A stretch of 18,039 bases of DNA from Phoronis ovalis. Taxonomy: Eukaryota > Phoronida > Phoronidae. A program made the translations under genes and the position numbers. Positions 8,643-18,024 of this stretch are shown here, piece after piece. The stretch lies in assembly GCA_028565635.1 (NCBI GenBank), contig JAOXYB010019005.1, positions 1 through 18,039 on the forward strand. Direction: 5' to 3'. Position 1 is the first letter of the stretch. Every line of letters begins with the position of its first letter. The notes under the pieces were generated by a model that was given only the letters and a program-made list of their open reading frames with translations, made no database searches and was not told the DNA's origin.

Positions 8643-8996
8643 GTAAGTGTTATACACATCAAAGACCCACGATGCCTTTGTAATTTGACGAAACGGCCGG
8701 CTACGATGTATATATGGATACTATAAGTATCACACGATAATAAATCGCGTTGAAGTTGTAGTGCACTCAAAACCAAATTCTTGGCAAAATGACTGTCAGA
8801 GATTAAATCCATCATTTACAAATTTCACCAGAACCTTACATAATTATACATCTCGTTTTAAAAGTATTAGAACATCGATCTTGTAATCTAGTACCACATT
8901 TTAAGTACCTATTAAAATCTGCAGACGTTATTAATCGAACTACTTTTTGATTACTCATATCACTGATGCATTTTCCCCTTTGTCTTATTTTTACAG
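8643..8996 (+). other. Intron 15, nothing recognised
   Basis: 354 AT-rich bases ending in the acceptor ATTTTTACAG. Confidence 0.6.
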
Positions 8997-9222
8997 TGAT
9001 GACATTCAAGTTACTTTGGACTTACAACACAATGATACGTCATCAGCTGAGGCCCACAACGTTACACTTACATTCTATTTACCGCCATTTCTGTCTTTGT
9101 CCACATTTCAAACAACAGATGATACTACTGTTTCAAGTAATGCAGGAGTTTTACAAGTTAAGGTTGGTGGCCACGTAACAAAGCTCATTCTTGATGACAA
9201 CCATACTAATGGTAAAATAACA
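8997..9222 (+). CDS. Exon 16: module 8 (divergent), first half; 3' end uncertain
   Basis: Acceptor TTTTTACAG; phase 2 in. DDIQVTLDLQHNDTSS, AHNVTLTFYLPP and then FLSLSTF give the strand-LPP-strand pattern closest to DUF11/isopeptide-type repeats; there are no cysteines. The next exon needs a phase 0 exit. The best-looking donor, GTAAAA at 9212, is phase 1 and leads to a stop. In-phase alternatives are 9162 (AAG/GTTGGT), 9174 (CAC/GTAACA) and 9222 (ACA/GTTTGA); the longest is given here. Confidence 0.6.
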
Positions 9223-9375
9223 GTTTGAAAAATAAAAAGTTTACAAATATCTGTAATTTTTACAGTGTGGTAATTGTAGTACAGTTGCACGAGTTGAAAT
9301 GTAAATACTTATAAAAATCGTGTTGATGCAACTTGTCTGTAACTTAGTCTTGAAGTTGTATGTACCCTGTTTCAG

Positions 9376-9571
9376 GTGTCTCGCTTGTTTTTTACTGATT
9401 CGGTTCATTTGAACTTAACGCTATCGGTTAACCCTGGGACGAATCATCCCGAGAGTGAAGTGGTTTTACCATACATGTTGGAGTATACAGCTGTTCCTCG
9501 AAATCAGTTAAACTCTGAATTCTCTGTAGATATGAAATTTCTACAGTTTACATTGTCAGCGCCAGATACGA
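9376..9571 (+). CDS. Exon 17: module 8, second half
   Basis: Acceptor CTGTTTCAG, donor GTAAGT at 9572; phase 0 in, phase 1 out. VSRLFFTDSVHLNLTLSV continues the beta strands of the divergent module. The exit in phase 1 marks the switch from the phase 0 array to the phase 1 discoidin unit. Confidence 0.82.
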
Positions 9572-9773
9572 GTAAGTAATATAATTTTCGAATAATTTTT
9601 CTCGTTATTAGGTAGCAATTTTTATAAACTACTCACAAAAATGTCCGTCCGCTTTTTGGACTTATTAAGCCTCTTAGAATGCACTACAGCACGGCAGTAT
9701 TATCAGATTATTTGGAATTTGTTATCATGCAAACATGCACGTTCTTCCAGAGAAATGTTCGTATGTTTTTCAG

Positions 9774-9887
9774 CTGTTTGTTCAGAACCGCTAGGAATGG
9801 CTTCTGAGATTATATCTGATTGTCAGATTCTAGTATCTTTTGCACCCAATGCCTCAATTAGTGAGCCTCGACTGAATTCAACCACTG
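9774..9887 (+). CDS. Exon 18: F5/8 type C domain, start
   Basis: Acceptor GTTTTTCAG, donor GTATGT at 9888; phase 1 at both ends. CSEPLGMASEIISDCQI is a near-canonical start of a coagulation factor 5/8 type C (discoidin) domain (C..PLGM..G.I.D.QI), and PRLNS matches the usual ARLN. The Cys in SDCQI is an extra one relative to the usual Ser. Confidence 0.93.
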
Positions 9888-10247
9888 GTATGTATGCGCA
9901 CTACACCTGTGATTTAGTGTCCGACACACTCATTGCATATATATCTATATTCATCCAGTAACAAGATTATCTGTAGTGATTATTACCGGTATAGTTCTCT
10001 TTGAAAAGTAAACAATTTAATATGGGCATAATACTACGACGAACAAAACGCGCTTTATATTTAAATTTAAGATTAGCTGATGTTTCATTATCAGAGAAGT
10101 GTTAAAAAAATGGGGTTTAAAAAATAATTGAAAATAATCAAGTCTAAGTAGAAATATATTTATCCACTAGGTGCTTCAAAAGAACATTTTCTAAATCAAA
10201 GTTTTTAGGTTTAATTTTAGCATGTTATACTGATTGTTGTATTCTAG
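9888..10247 (+). other. Intron within the F5/8C domain, nothing recognised
   Basis: 360 AT-rich bases ending in the acceptor TATTCTAG. Confidence 0.6.
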
Positions 10248-10423
10248 GGTGGGCAACAAGTGCCCGCACAACAACAACACATGACTATATCCAAATAGAC
10301 TTTCTCAACATCATGCAAGTAACTTCCATTGAGATGCAACAGGGACTGTTTGGTCTGCCTTCTGTAAATGAGTATGACGTGCTATGGAGCATGGATGCAC
10401 TTGCATGGGTTTTTCTAGAAACT
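10248..10423 (+). CDS. Exon 19: F5/8 type C domain, middle
   Basis: Acceptor TATTCTAG, donor GTAAGA at 10424; phase 1 in, phase 0 out. GWATSAR, DYIQIDFLNIMQVTSIEMQ and VNEYDVLWSMDALAW match the central part of discoidin domains (W...A.....YLQ.DLG....V..I..QG ... V..Y.L.YS.D...W). The usual loop residues for membrane or sugar binding cannot be assigned by eye. Confidence 0.93.
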
Positions 10424-10633
10424 GTAAGAATAAACGTGATTTTAAAATAAAAGAAACTAAGTTTAACAGCAAAGTGAACAGGTTACTTTATTTTGATATA
10501 AACGAATTCATTTCTAGAAAAGGAGCATTCAAAATAAATAACTTACCTACTTTTAACTGAACATCTAAACTAATTATCGAGATGGATTTGTTGAATTAAC
10601 TGATTGTGTTTATTATGTCACTTGTTTTCCCAG

Positions 10634-10826
10634 GTTTCTCTTCCATCAAGCTATTCCAGTGTACAGTCAACTTTAACCCAGCCTATCGAGACACGGTACT
10701 TGCAAGTTAAGATTAGAAATCACACTGGAGAGGCGCACGACTCCGCTTCTGTGAGGCTTGAAATATATGGCTGTTTGCTAAACAACACCGGAGCGTCGTG
10801 CAGTACCTTGCCGCAAGCATTACCAG
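10634..10826 (+). CDS. Exon 20: F5/8 type C domain, end
   Basis: Acceptor GTTTTCCCAG, donor GTATGG at 10827; phase 0 in, phase 1 out. TRYLQVKIRN and SVRLEIYGC close the domain; the Cys pairs in the family with the first Cys of exon 18. A short Cys-containing linker (GASCS) follows. Confidence 0.9.
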
Positions 10827-11103
10827 GTATGGTTGACACTGGCCCAGTGATAGTTATCTTTATAGTTATCTTCCAGACTAGTCTGCATGCCTAACACGTA
10901 TATGACAATGCTAACAGTGCACATATCTATTATGGCGCAAATTAATGAGATGCAACACAGGAAGTGACTTTAGAACTATGATAAAAAGTTTATAAATTGA
11001 ACATAAACTCCTTGACAACTACATTTTATTTCATACAAACTAATTTTCCATCACAGCTTGCCGTAACTTCAAGGTTTTCTCTTATGTCTTCTATCCTTTA
11101 TAG

Positions 11104-11170
11104 AATTGTACAAAAGAGGTTATTTGTCCACGAGTGCTGAACTTTATATTTGCGACAGGTCACGTGGCAG
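11104..11170 (+). CDS. Exon 21: short start of the C-terminal domain
   Basis: Acceptor CCTTTATAG; phase 1 in, phase 2 out. It encodes ELYKRGYLSTSAELYICD. Two donors give the same phase: GTCACG at 11159 and the better GTACGT at 11171, which adds four residues (SRGR region). I take the second. Confidence 0.7.
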
Positions 11171-11340
11171 GTACGTATAGTGTTCTTTTTTTATTTATAC
11201 ATAGTTATGACACATCTAAAAGTTTTTGGCTTTGGTGGCTTCCACGATTATCATATCTTATTTTAAATATTTCCTTAGTTCAGATAATGCTAAGATTAGA
11301 TGTACACAAGGCAACACACTGTAATTAGCTAATTTTGTAG

Positions 11341-11636
11341 GTTGCATCAGTGTTGGTTTACAGATGATGGTTCTTATTGGCGAACCATAGATCCTCGGGT
11401 AAGCAGTGTAATTGGAATATCATCAGACACCCAGGAAGTATTTGGTATAGCCGCAAATACGAGTGCTTATATGCTGGCTGAATTGCCGGATAATTCTCAG
11501 TGGGTATCGGTGTCTCCTACCAGGTGGAGCAAAGCAACGGTGACGGTCTCTGCTGTTGAAGTACCGTGGACTTCGAGTTCTTTATTTAGTCCAGGAATCG
11601 ATCCGGTGGAACCTCCGAGTTCAATCACCTGGGCAG
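11341..11636 (+). CDS. Exon 22: C-terminal domain of unknown family
   Basis: Acceptor AATTTTGTAG, donor GTAAGC at 11637; phase 2 in, phase 1 out. The peptide has regularly placed Trp and Gly: QCWFTDDGSYW, DPRVSSVIGISSD, EVFGIAANTSAYM, QWVSVSPTRW. The alternation GI..D..EVFGI...T..YM....W..V resembles a beta-propeller or tectonin-like blade, but I cannot assign it. A Pro-rich patch follows at about 11600-11625. Confidence 0.85.
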
Positions 11637-11966
11637 GTAAGCATGTCGACAACGTTCAATCTCATTTTTTCTTGCAATGCAATTTCTTACACTCACTTGT
11701 AAACAAGATTTCAAAATTAGTCAACCCTATTTTTATTAAGTTAGCTACTTGTTGCGGTATTCACTTGTTTTTACAAATTTTCGCTGAGCAGATAATAGTA
11801 GACCTCTTTGGGATAGTCTTTGCTAGTTCATTTTACAGATTTTGGTCATAAATACTTGTAGCTGTCAATTGTCAACAATATTTTAAAAATTATTCTGCTT
11901 TATTTTAAATTTTGTTTTGTGAACATGTATACTAAATGAAGGTAATTATTTTATTTCTTGTTTCAG
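11637..11966 (+). other. Intron 22, nothing recognised
   Basis: 330 AT-rich bases; the frame of exon 22 stays open for about 70 codons past the donor but loses all domain character. Acceptor CTTGTTTCAG. Confidence 0.6.
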
Positions 11967-12052
11967 CTGGGTATGACGGCTTATACAAATCTGATACAGT
12001 GTCAGCATGGACTAAAGTATCTGACTGGGCCTCGTGCTGCTCGGCAACTTAA
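11967..12052 (+). CDS. Exon 23: last coding exon
   Basis: Phase 1 in. AGYDGLYKSD, SAWTKVSDW and CCSAT then TAA at 12050-12052. The G.YKSD..W..V.DW pattern looks like a second partial repeat of the Trp-rich exon 22. The protein ends without a membrane anchor. Confidence 0.85.
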
Positions 12053-12190
12053 TGGATTGACAGATTGTGTCGAAAATTCAAAAGACATATATACAAACAT
12101 TTCACAGTGATATTTTACTGGCATTGCTATATATTTACGACTTTGGACACAAAGTGCTGAAGTAACTTGATAGTTTTTCCAATTAATAAA
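12053..12190 (+). terminator. 3' UTR with poly(A) signal
   Basis: AATAAA at 12185-12190, 133 bases after the stop codon, is the nearest canonical signal. Another AATAAA at 12344-12349 could be used alternatively. Confidence 0.65.
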
Positions 12191-12714
12191 TGCGTATTAA
12201 AAAAATATTTCGACTAAAAAGAGTGCGACAGATATGTGATTGGTGCATGTTATGTTTAAAGATAAAAGGTCTAGCTATATAGCATAAGACATCCGAATGA
12301 TTCGATTATATTTCATAGTTTCTTGGAAATTTCTTTTAAAGAAAATAAATTGTGTTATTCATGTATTATTGAGTTTATGTTTAATTATCTTTTTCTTAAG
12401 ATATTTGTAAATTGTGTTTTTTACATGTACTTTGTGCGAATATTTCGATACTTCAAAATGAATTGCAGAGGTACTGTATAGAGGCCCCTTGGTAGTAACA
12501 ATAATAATATGAATTATTTCTCTTGTATATAGATGTAGATATCTCTATACAAGGTATATTATGAACTTTGGAAATAAGAAAAGAAAAAATGCCTTAAAAA
12601 TGTATAAAATTTTATTTTTCCTTTATCTGAGGGAAATAACTATAACCCAGGTGATGGGTCCCATCCCTTTTTGTATAAGTACTTAGGAAACGTTATATTC
12701 CTACATGTAAAAAG

Positions 12715-12732
12715 AATAATAATAATAATAAT
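12715..12732. repeat. (AAT)6 microsatellite
   Basis: Six uninterrupted AAT units followed by a purine-rich A/G stretch. Confidence 0.9.
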
Positions 12733-13760
12733 CGAAAAAAGAAAAAGGAGAAAAAACTTGCATATTAATACACTTACAACTACTTTTGGATATTCTAATT
12801 TTAGTGTAATCAAAGTGTAGTACTTATTGATATATGACAATTCAACTGACAGTTAACGCAATGCAATAAAATAGCTCTATTCTAGTGCGTTCAAGCACAC
12901 ACACAAAGACATGTATGACATCCACCACCCTGTTTTTTTGACGTCATTTAGGTAGTTGGCGGTCACAACCACCATGGTCTATGGCTGATAGTTGGTGTCC
13001 TTTTCGTAGTACTTAGGTTTCTCCCCCAAAGTCGTTGTGTCATAATTTCCAATGTAGTTTCTGTATTAGACTGTGTCGGAACTGGATCTGTCCAAAATAA
13101 GCAACATCCAACTTTAACCGCAGAAAAAAACATATCACCAAAAACTGGTGACGACAGTTTTTTAGTTTTCTTTGTTCTCATGGCGTTGTATAAGTAGAAT
13201 AGTTCAGAACTAGACTGCGATGTGATTGATGTACGCTTGATGGAGAAGTAAAATTTGCTCCCGTCGCTGTTGGAATAAAATAAAAAACTCGTTTATTCTG
13301 AACGGGCTTTGATCAAGAATTGCGTCTTATTTTAGAAAATGAACTATGGAATTTTACAAGTAAGCACGAATAAAATAGGAAGCCACAAAGCAAACTTTAC
13401 ACTTACATGTGGAAATAAATGGCACAAATGGCATTAATGTGTGGTTTAAATAATATATTGTCTTTTAAATAAGGCTAAATTGAACAAACAGTGTGTTGTT
13501 CCGGCGTTACAGTTGTTTATGATATGTCTGCCGGGTTAACTCACACCTTTACACAAAAAAGCTTACCTTTCTCGAGTAAACGCACAGCTTAAGTAATTCT
13601 TACTAAAATCACTATCAGCGTAGGCAAATGTTACCTGGAACACAGTAAAACAATCCACATTGTAGTAGCATTGGGAAACTATAGGAAATTTACTGAACAC
13701 TATGGGCAACAAAAGCTATAAGCTATGAGTGAATTTTACATAGGGTATCTTAGGTTATAT

Positions 13761-13811
13761 ACAACAGGGTATATTTTTCATGTTTTTTCATTTACAACAT
13801 GGTATATTTTT
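13761..13811. repeat. Short direct repeat, period 33
   Basis: ACAACAGGGTATATTTTT at 13761-13778 recurs as ACAACATGGTATATTTTT at 13794-13811, 17 of 18 identical. Confidence 0.75.
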
Positions 13812-15190
13812 GGTGACCTTTATTTACCACAGGATCAGGGTTTTTTACCCTAGGCCGCACATCCCTACCAGTTTCTTTGTCAAATACCCCCCGGAGTAAA
13901 ACCCATTCGATATTTCGTTATATCATCGGAATCAAGTGAATAAGAATAAACAGACGGATATTATATGATAATATAATGCAGTTCAAACATTACATGTTTC
14001 TCCAGTCATCACTTTTAATATTTCTAAGATTGTGGTACAAAATAATATTAACACGTATATATATATGTAGCAACATAAACAGGTGAAGAAACCTAGCCAA
14101 GCTGTATCTGAGTCTCTCGTGTCCCCATTGAAAATCGGTATTCTTTTTTTTGACATTTTGTGGAAAAAGGTATTGAAATATTTTTTATCAGCATGAGTAG
14201 CATAATATCTAACTTTGTAATTCAAACTTTCAGAATGTTTGATTGTTCTGTGTTTATAAGAAATTCGTTATTTTATAGATCCTTGTAGGTTGACTGTAGC
14301 CTGGACTGTAACTCAGCCGGTAATCCAATTATGCGATTTCGTCAGATTGGAAAATTATAACGGTAATTTGCGAAAAAGAATTTTTCTAAAAATAGCACAT
14401 TCGAAAATTCTGAATATTTGAATCTGTTAGATATTATTATCTGACAGACTGATTTTCACAATATAACACACACAAAACTTTCAGCGACTCAGGGGTGTTG
14501 GTTACATTTTTTTATAATCATTTACCTGATCACAAAATTTTTTCTGGCACTCACTGAAGCCTAACCATGCAGGTCTATTCTTCCATATAATCCACCCTTC
14601 CATAGTTTGTATTTCCATTCGAGCTACAAAACATCATACTAACCAGAAACATTCTTCACAATTGATCCAGAATAATAGTCGTTTTTTTCGCTGACTTAAT
14701 ATAGTCTATGATGGTACTGAAATAATTGTCTAATTCTGTAGTAGAAACGCAATTGAAAATTTACAAAAAAAATTGCAATTTCAGTTTGATAACAAATTAA
14801 CAAGAATAATTACCGGTTTGTAATGTGGTGCTGAATTTCACATTCGATGTAGTTTTCTTAAGTTTAGAAGCTAAAAAGTATGCAATTAAATTATATACGT
14901 TTCATGTTTCCAAGAGCATTTTAGCAGAATGAATATAGCTTCTTCCAGAACAGTAAAACAGCTATTTTAAAGTAACATGCAACTAGGCAAATATTCCTTT
15001 AACATTTTAAATATAAGCATAATGCACTTATTTCTTTTTTGTGATCTAGAAAAAAATGAAAACGGCCGAGTAGAGTACATAAATCGATAGTTAAAGATCG
15101 GTTAACACAATAGTCGCGCCTCTTTGTTTGTTATTTTAACATTGCTAAAGGGTTCACAACCTCAACGAAAAAGAAACGTTTATGCCTCAA

Positions 15191-15210
15191 TTTATTTATG
15201 TATAAATAAA
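15191..15210 (-). terminator. Palindromic poly(A) signal of the minus-strand gene
   Basis: Read on the minus strand, AATAAA lies at 15196-15191, about 160 bases after the stop codon. The 20 bases form a palindrome with 9-base arms (TTTATTTAT / ATAAATAAA) and a GT centre, so AATAAA is present on both strands. Confidence 0.55.
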
Positions 15211-15356
15211 CAAGTACTTGACTTGTTGCCAGAGAAGACTGTAACATCAACTTAAACCATGACTTTTTTATGTTGTTTTTTTGTTTTAAAATTCGAACAA
15301 TGTTAATATTTACTTGTATTAGCCTCAGGTAAAATATTTTTTTAAATCAGTATAAT

Positions 15357-16105
15357 CTAAATATTATTTTTAAAAAGTTTACCGTAACATGCACCAATTA
15401 TCACACAGCCGGTGACAACAATGATTACCAGACATAGCAACGCGCAGCGTTGGTAACGAGATTTCTTATTTGAGCAGCATGTGTCTTGTGTTAACGACGA
15501 TGCGTTCTCAGGTGTAGCTGGTGATGGTAACGGTGAAGCATTTGTCGTAATTGTCGATAACGTCCGAGATTCAGTCGTTTGGGTTTCTGATAACGGTCGA
15601 ATGTTTATATTTTCTAACAAATGAAACAACAATGATCTGCTGGCTAACGTTTCTGGACTTGAATGATGATCATTTATAGTACTGGCATTGCTTGTGGTGT
15701 ATGGAGGTGGGGATTCGTTATTGATTCTTGCACTTGTTTGCATTGTGTATACATCAAATATAGGGTTTGCAATTCCAATTTGGGGTATTTCGAGAGAATA
15801 CGGTGGGGGATCCCCTGTTTCTGTCATTGCTAAAAAAACTGGCTGTTCATCGTTTGTGTCATGAAGCAGGTTTGCAAACCTGGTCGGAGGCATTTCGGAA
15901 TGATATGGTGGTGGTGGCTCATCAGTAGCTGTTATATGAATTAGGTTTTCATCGCCTGTGTCACAAAAAGGACCTACACGGCACGTAGCCGATGTTTCAG
16001 GGGAAAACGATGGTGATTCCCCAGCTTCATTTAAGGTTGAGATAGTAGGTTGTTCGTCGTTAGTATCATAAAGTGTATAAGCAGACTCGTCTGTGCCATC
16101 CATAC
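15357..16105 (-). CDS. Last exon of a membrane protein with PPPY repeats and C-terminal TM helix
   Basis: Minus-strand acceptor GCATTTTAG ends at 16106; the exon starts GTATGGATGG and runs 248 codons from ATG 16103 to TAG 15357-15359. Counting from that Met, four degenerate repeats start at D13, D48, D82 and D117 (spacing 35, 34, 35) with a D(T)xDE ... PPPY layout; PPPY is at 64-67, 99-102 and 132-135, and the first repeat has lost it. A Ser/Thr/Pro-rich stretch follows. Residues about 220-240 (CALLCLVIIVVTGCVIIGACY) form a TM helix preceded by NKKSRYQR, with an 8-residue tail. If the N-terminal part is cytosolic, the PPxY motifs are candidate WW-domain (NEDD4-type) ligands. If it is luminal, NxS sequons (three NAS) fit a mucin-like stalk. 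No named family is recognised. Confidence 0.85.
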
Positions 16106-17928
16106 CTAAAATGCACAGAAGCGAAGATTTAACAAATGCAGGAAAGCTTAATCATTTTGAAGAAACAGGTTTTCATACTAAACAAGAAAGATCTTTAAAA
16201 AGGACAGGCCCAGCGTGAAGTATTTTGAATTACGTAGCAATAAATGTTATGCATGTTAATATTTACAGGGAAGTACGACCCTTTTGAATTGCAAATTCCC
16301 ATAATCGCCACTAGTGGGCCATATGTGGGTTATACTACCTATTATAAAGTGCAGAATGATTTAAATTATGCATGGAATTGTATTTATTTCCTGCAGAACG
16401 GCTTACTTGATATTTTTCTGCGAATAATTTGAAAGTATAAAGACATACATTATAATAAGAAAGGTATTTAAAAATATTTATAGAACTATATTCTAAAAAT
16501 TATACCTGCATATGGGAAATGAATTACAATAGCTGCTCAAGTAATGGGGTGAAACCTAATTTGCACTCTCCAGTATTTTACTATCAGCTGCATGGACTGC
16601 CAGATACTTTGTGACTTTGGCAACAACATGCAGTGTTTTTGTTATTGGCAAACCCTGTTTCTGAATGAAACAAAAAAATACTGCAGCACTTAATCAATAT
16701 TTCATTGAAATGTCCTAGGCCAGTTTAATAATTGTGGATAACCAGCTTGTACTTGATTGAGAAACAATAACTTTTAATGAGGTATTAATTAGAAAATAGA
16801 AGAGTTTACTATACATGAAACAAATGCAAGGGACAACACCCATTATTTGCACAGACTTCACCCTTGAATTTGTTTGATGTACAAATATAACCTCTTCCAA
16901 AGGCAAGAGCAAGTGAATACAAGTGATGCAAACACACTGCGAAAAATAAAATCCATATTGCTAGAAAAATCTCACCTTTATCTTAATATCTTCTATTGTT
17001 TCAAATCTCCGTTTGGATAGAAACATACATAAAACGATGCAAGAAATTTGTAATCTTTTGAAAACGAACTTGTCCTACAGCCATAAAAATGGTCTGATTG
17101 TGATGCACTCCATCAACTTTGAATTCATTCTTAAATTCTCATTCAGCTTTGTCCCAGTACAGTTATTTTTTTAGATTTTTATTTACAACTGTATGACAAA
17201 CAAAAATGCTAGGGGGATATAGACAGACAAAATAATTTAAAGTATTCCTCGATTATATATTGTTTTTTGAGTTAAACAATAAATTCAGTTTGTAATAGTA
17301 GATGTATTTGCGTAATATTTTAATATTACAGAATAAATATTCATCATATTGAATTAGAAATAAATTAATGTCTTTCATTTGACCCTATAAACCGAGTCAA
17401 ACAGGATATTGCGAGTAAAAAATATATTTGTGCTTGGGTAGTTTTGCAAAATACACATTACAATTATAAATAGGAAGAAAACGAGGTCAGTTAAAAGTGC
17501 ATAAAAACATAATATTTATATAATAAAAAACTTTATAGCAGTATGTTATTAATAAATGTATGTGGGACTAGAAACGCTGCTTTTTTCAGAATTAAACCTT
17601 CGACTTGGGAATATAGATGCTTCTGGTATCCTTATTATTTAAGTACAGCACTTTGTAATATTTTTTATATGAATAAACTCTGTCATATAAACATGGAATC
17701 AACAACGACGGAGTCTCGTATTGTTTCTGAACAGTTAAAGAAATAATAGCGTGACATGCATTGCTGTACACTGGGGCATACAAATGAAAATTTTTTCATC
17801 TAACAAATTGTATTTTTCAATCTAAATCCATGATGACACAGTTTTTCACATTTGAAAATAAAGCTGAAGAGTCTGAGTTCAGTGGCAACGTTCTGTCATT
17901 GGTGATTCTGTTTAATAGAATTACTTAC
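16106..17928 (-). other. Intron of the minus-strand gene
   Basis: Bounded on the minus strand by GTAAGT (17928-17923) and TTTTAG (16111-16106). The join is phase 1 to phase 1 and creates GGT (Gly). Scattered open frames on both strands lack matching splice phases. One AG/GT-bounded open stretch at 16976-17074 has a stop in the frame this transcript would need. Confidence 0.6.
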
Positions 17929-18019
17929 CCTGTACCGAATATGAAGATGATCCGACAAAAATCAAAGCTGTTATTGTGAGCCAGTATCTCGAGAACAAAC
18001 ATGGCCACCAGTCAGCCAT
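17929..18019 (-). CDS. First coding exon: signal-peptide-like N-terminus
   Basis: ATG at 18019-18017 in good initiation context (CCAAGATGG). It encodes 30 residues: a short polar start (MADWWP), a hydrophobic core WLTITALIFVG, and small residues SSSYS suited to signal peptidase. The donor GTAAGT at 17928 leaves one base (phase 1), which joins in frame to the exon at 16105, giving a 279-residue product. The exon, with its 5' UTR, continues to the right edge. The link to the 16105 exon rests on phase and proximity only; an unseen exon or a separate gene is possible. Confidence 0.6.
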
Positions 18020-18024
18020 CTTGG
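18013..18024 (-). promoter_or_regulatory. YY1-like motif overlapping the start codon
   Basis: CCAAGATGGCTG on the minus strand resembles the CAAGATGGCGGC type of YY1 site, which in animal genes often overlaps the first ATG just downstream of the transcription start. It differs from that form at one core position. No other promoter element can be seen because the window ends 15 bases upstream. Confidence 0.3.

Larger units (their letters stand above)
349..12052 (+). other. Gene: large modular extracellular glycoprotein, 5'-partial, 23 coding exons
   Basis: All exons below join in phase through GT...AG sites into one reading frame of roughly 1,750 residues that ends at TAA 12050-12052; the 5' end is outside the window. 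The architecture is cadherin-like domain, RHRR motif, seven tandem modules of 160-180 residues, an eighth divergent module, an F5/8 type C domain and an unrecognised C-terminal domain. There are many NxS/T sequons, conserved paired cysteines and no transmembrane helix after the array, so a secreted or matrix role in adhesion is inferred. One junction (exon 16 to 17) is unresolved. I do not recognise a named orthologue. The modular order, not a single-gene match, is the basis for the call. Confidence 0.8.
12191..15190. other. Intergenic region between two convergent genes
   Basis: About 3 kb of AT-rich DNA without a supported gene. It contains a six-unit AAT microsatellite (12715-12732), a 33-base direct repeat (13761-13811) and a mixed stretch near 13840-13910 that looks like a dispersed repeat I cannot name. 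The open frames at 12963-13181 and 13983-14225 on the minus strand show no family features. Confidence 0.6.

Noticed and set aside
8097-8657. 186-codon minus-strand frame opposite exon 15
   Set aside because: It is the shadow of the module 7 exon; the plus strand carries the conserved module motifs and correct splice sites.
12963-13181. 72-codon minus-strand frame starting MRTKKTKKL
   Set aside because: No domain, no splice partner and no repeat structure. A neighbouring frame also looks peptide-like but is interrupted by stops. It could be a decayed gene piece but cannot be supported.
14290-14360. Stretch with ACTCAGCCGGTAAT suggesting a tRNA or tRNA-derived SINE A box
   Set aside because: No B box (GGTTCGANTCC) at the right distance and no cloverleaf pairing.
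16244-16432. 62-codon plus-strand frame in the minus-strand gene's intron
   Set aside because: No motif or exon border, and it sits inside the predicted intron. The short similarity to intron sequence near 2410 (CAGAACGGCTT) is too small to use.
16976-17074. Possible extra minus-strand exon between CTGTAG and GTGAGA, open for 33 codons
   Set aside because: It is open only in phase 0. The upstream exon at 17929 exits in phase 1, and in that frame this stretch has a stop.
17543-17783. Open frames on both strands, 63-67 codons
   Set aside because: Low-complexity AT-rich composition, no family features and no splice phase that fits the minus-strand gene.
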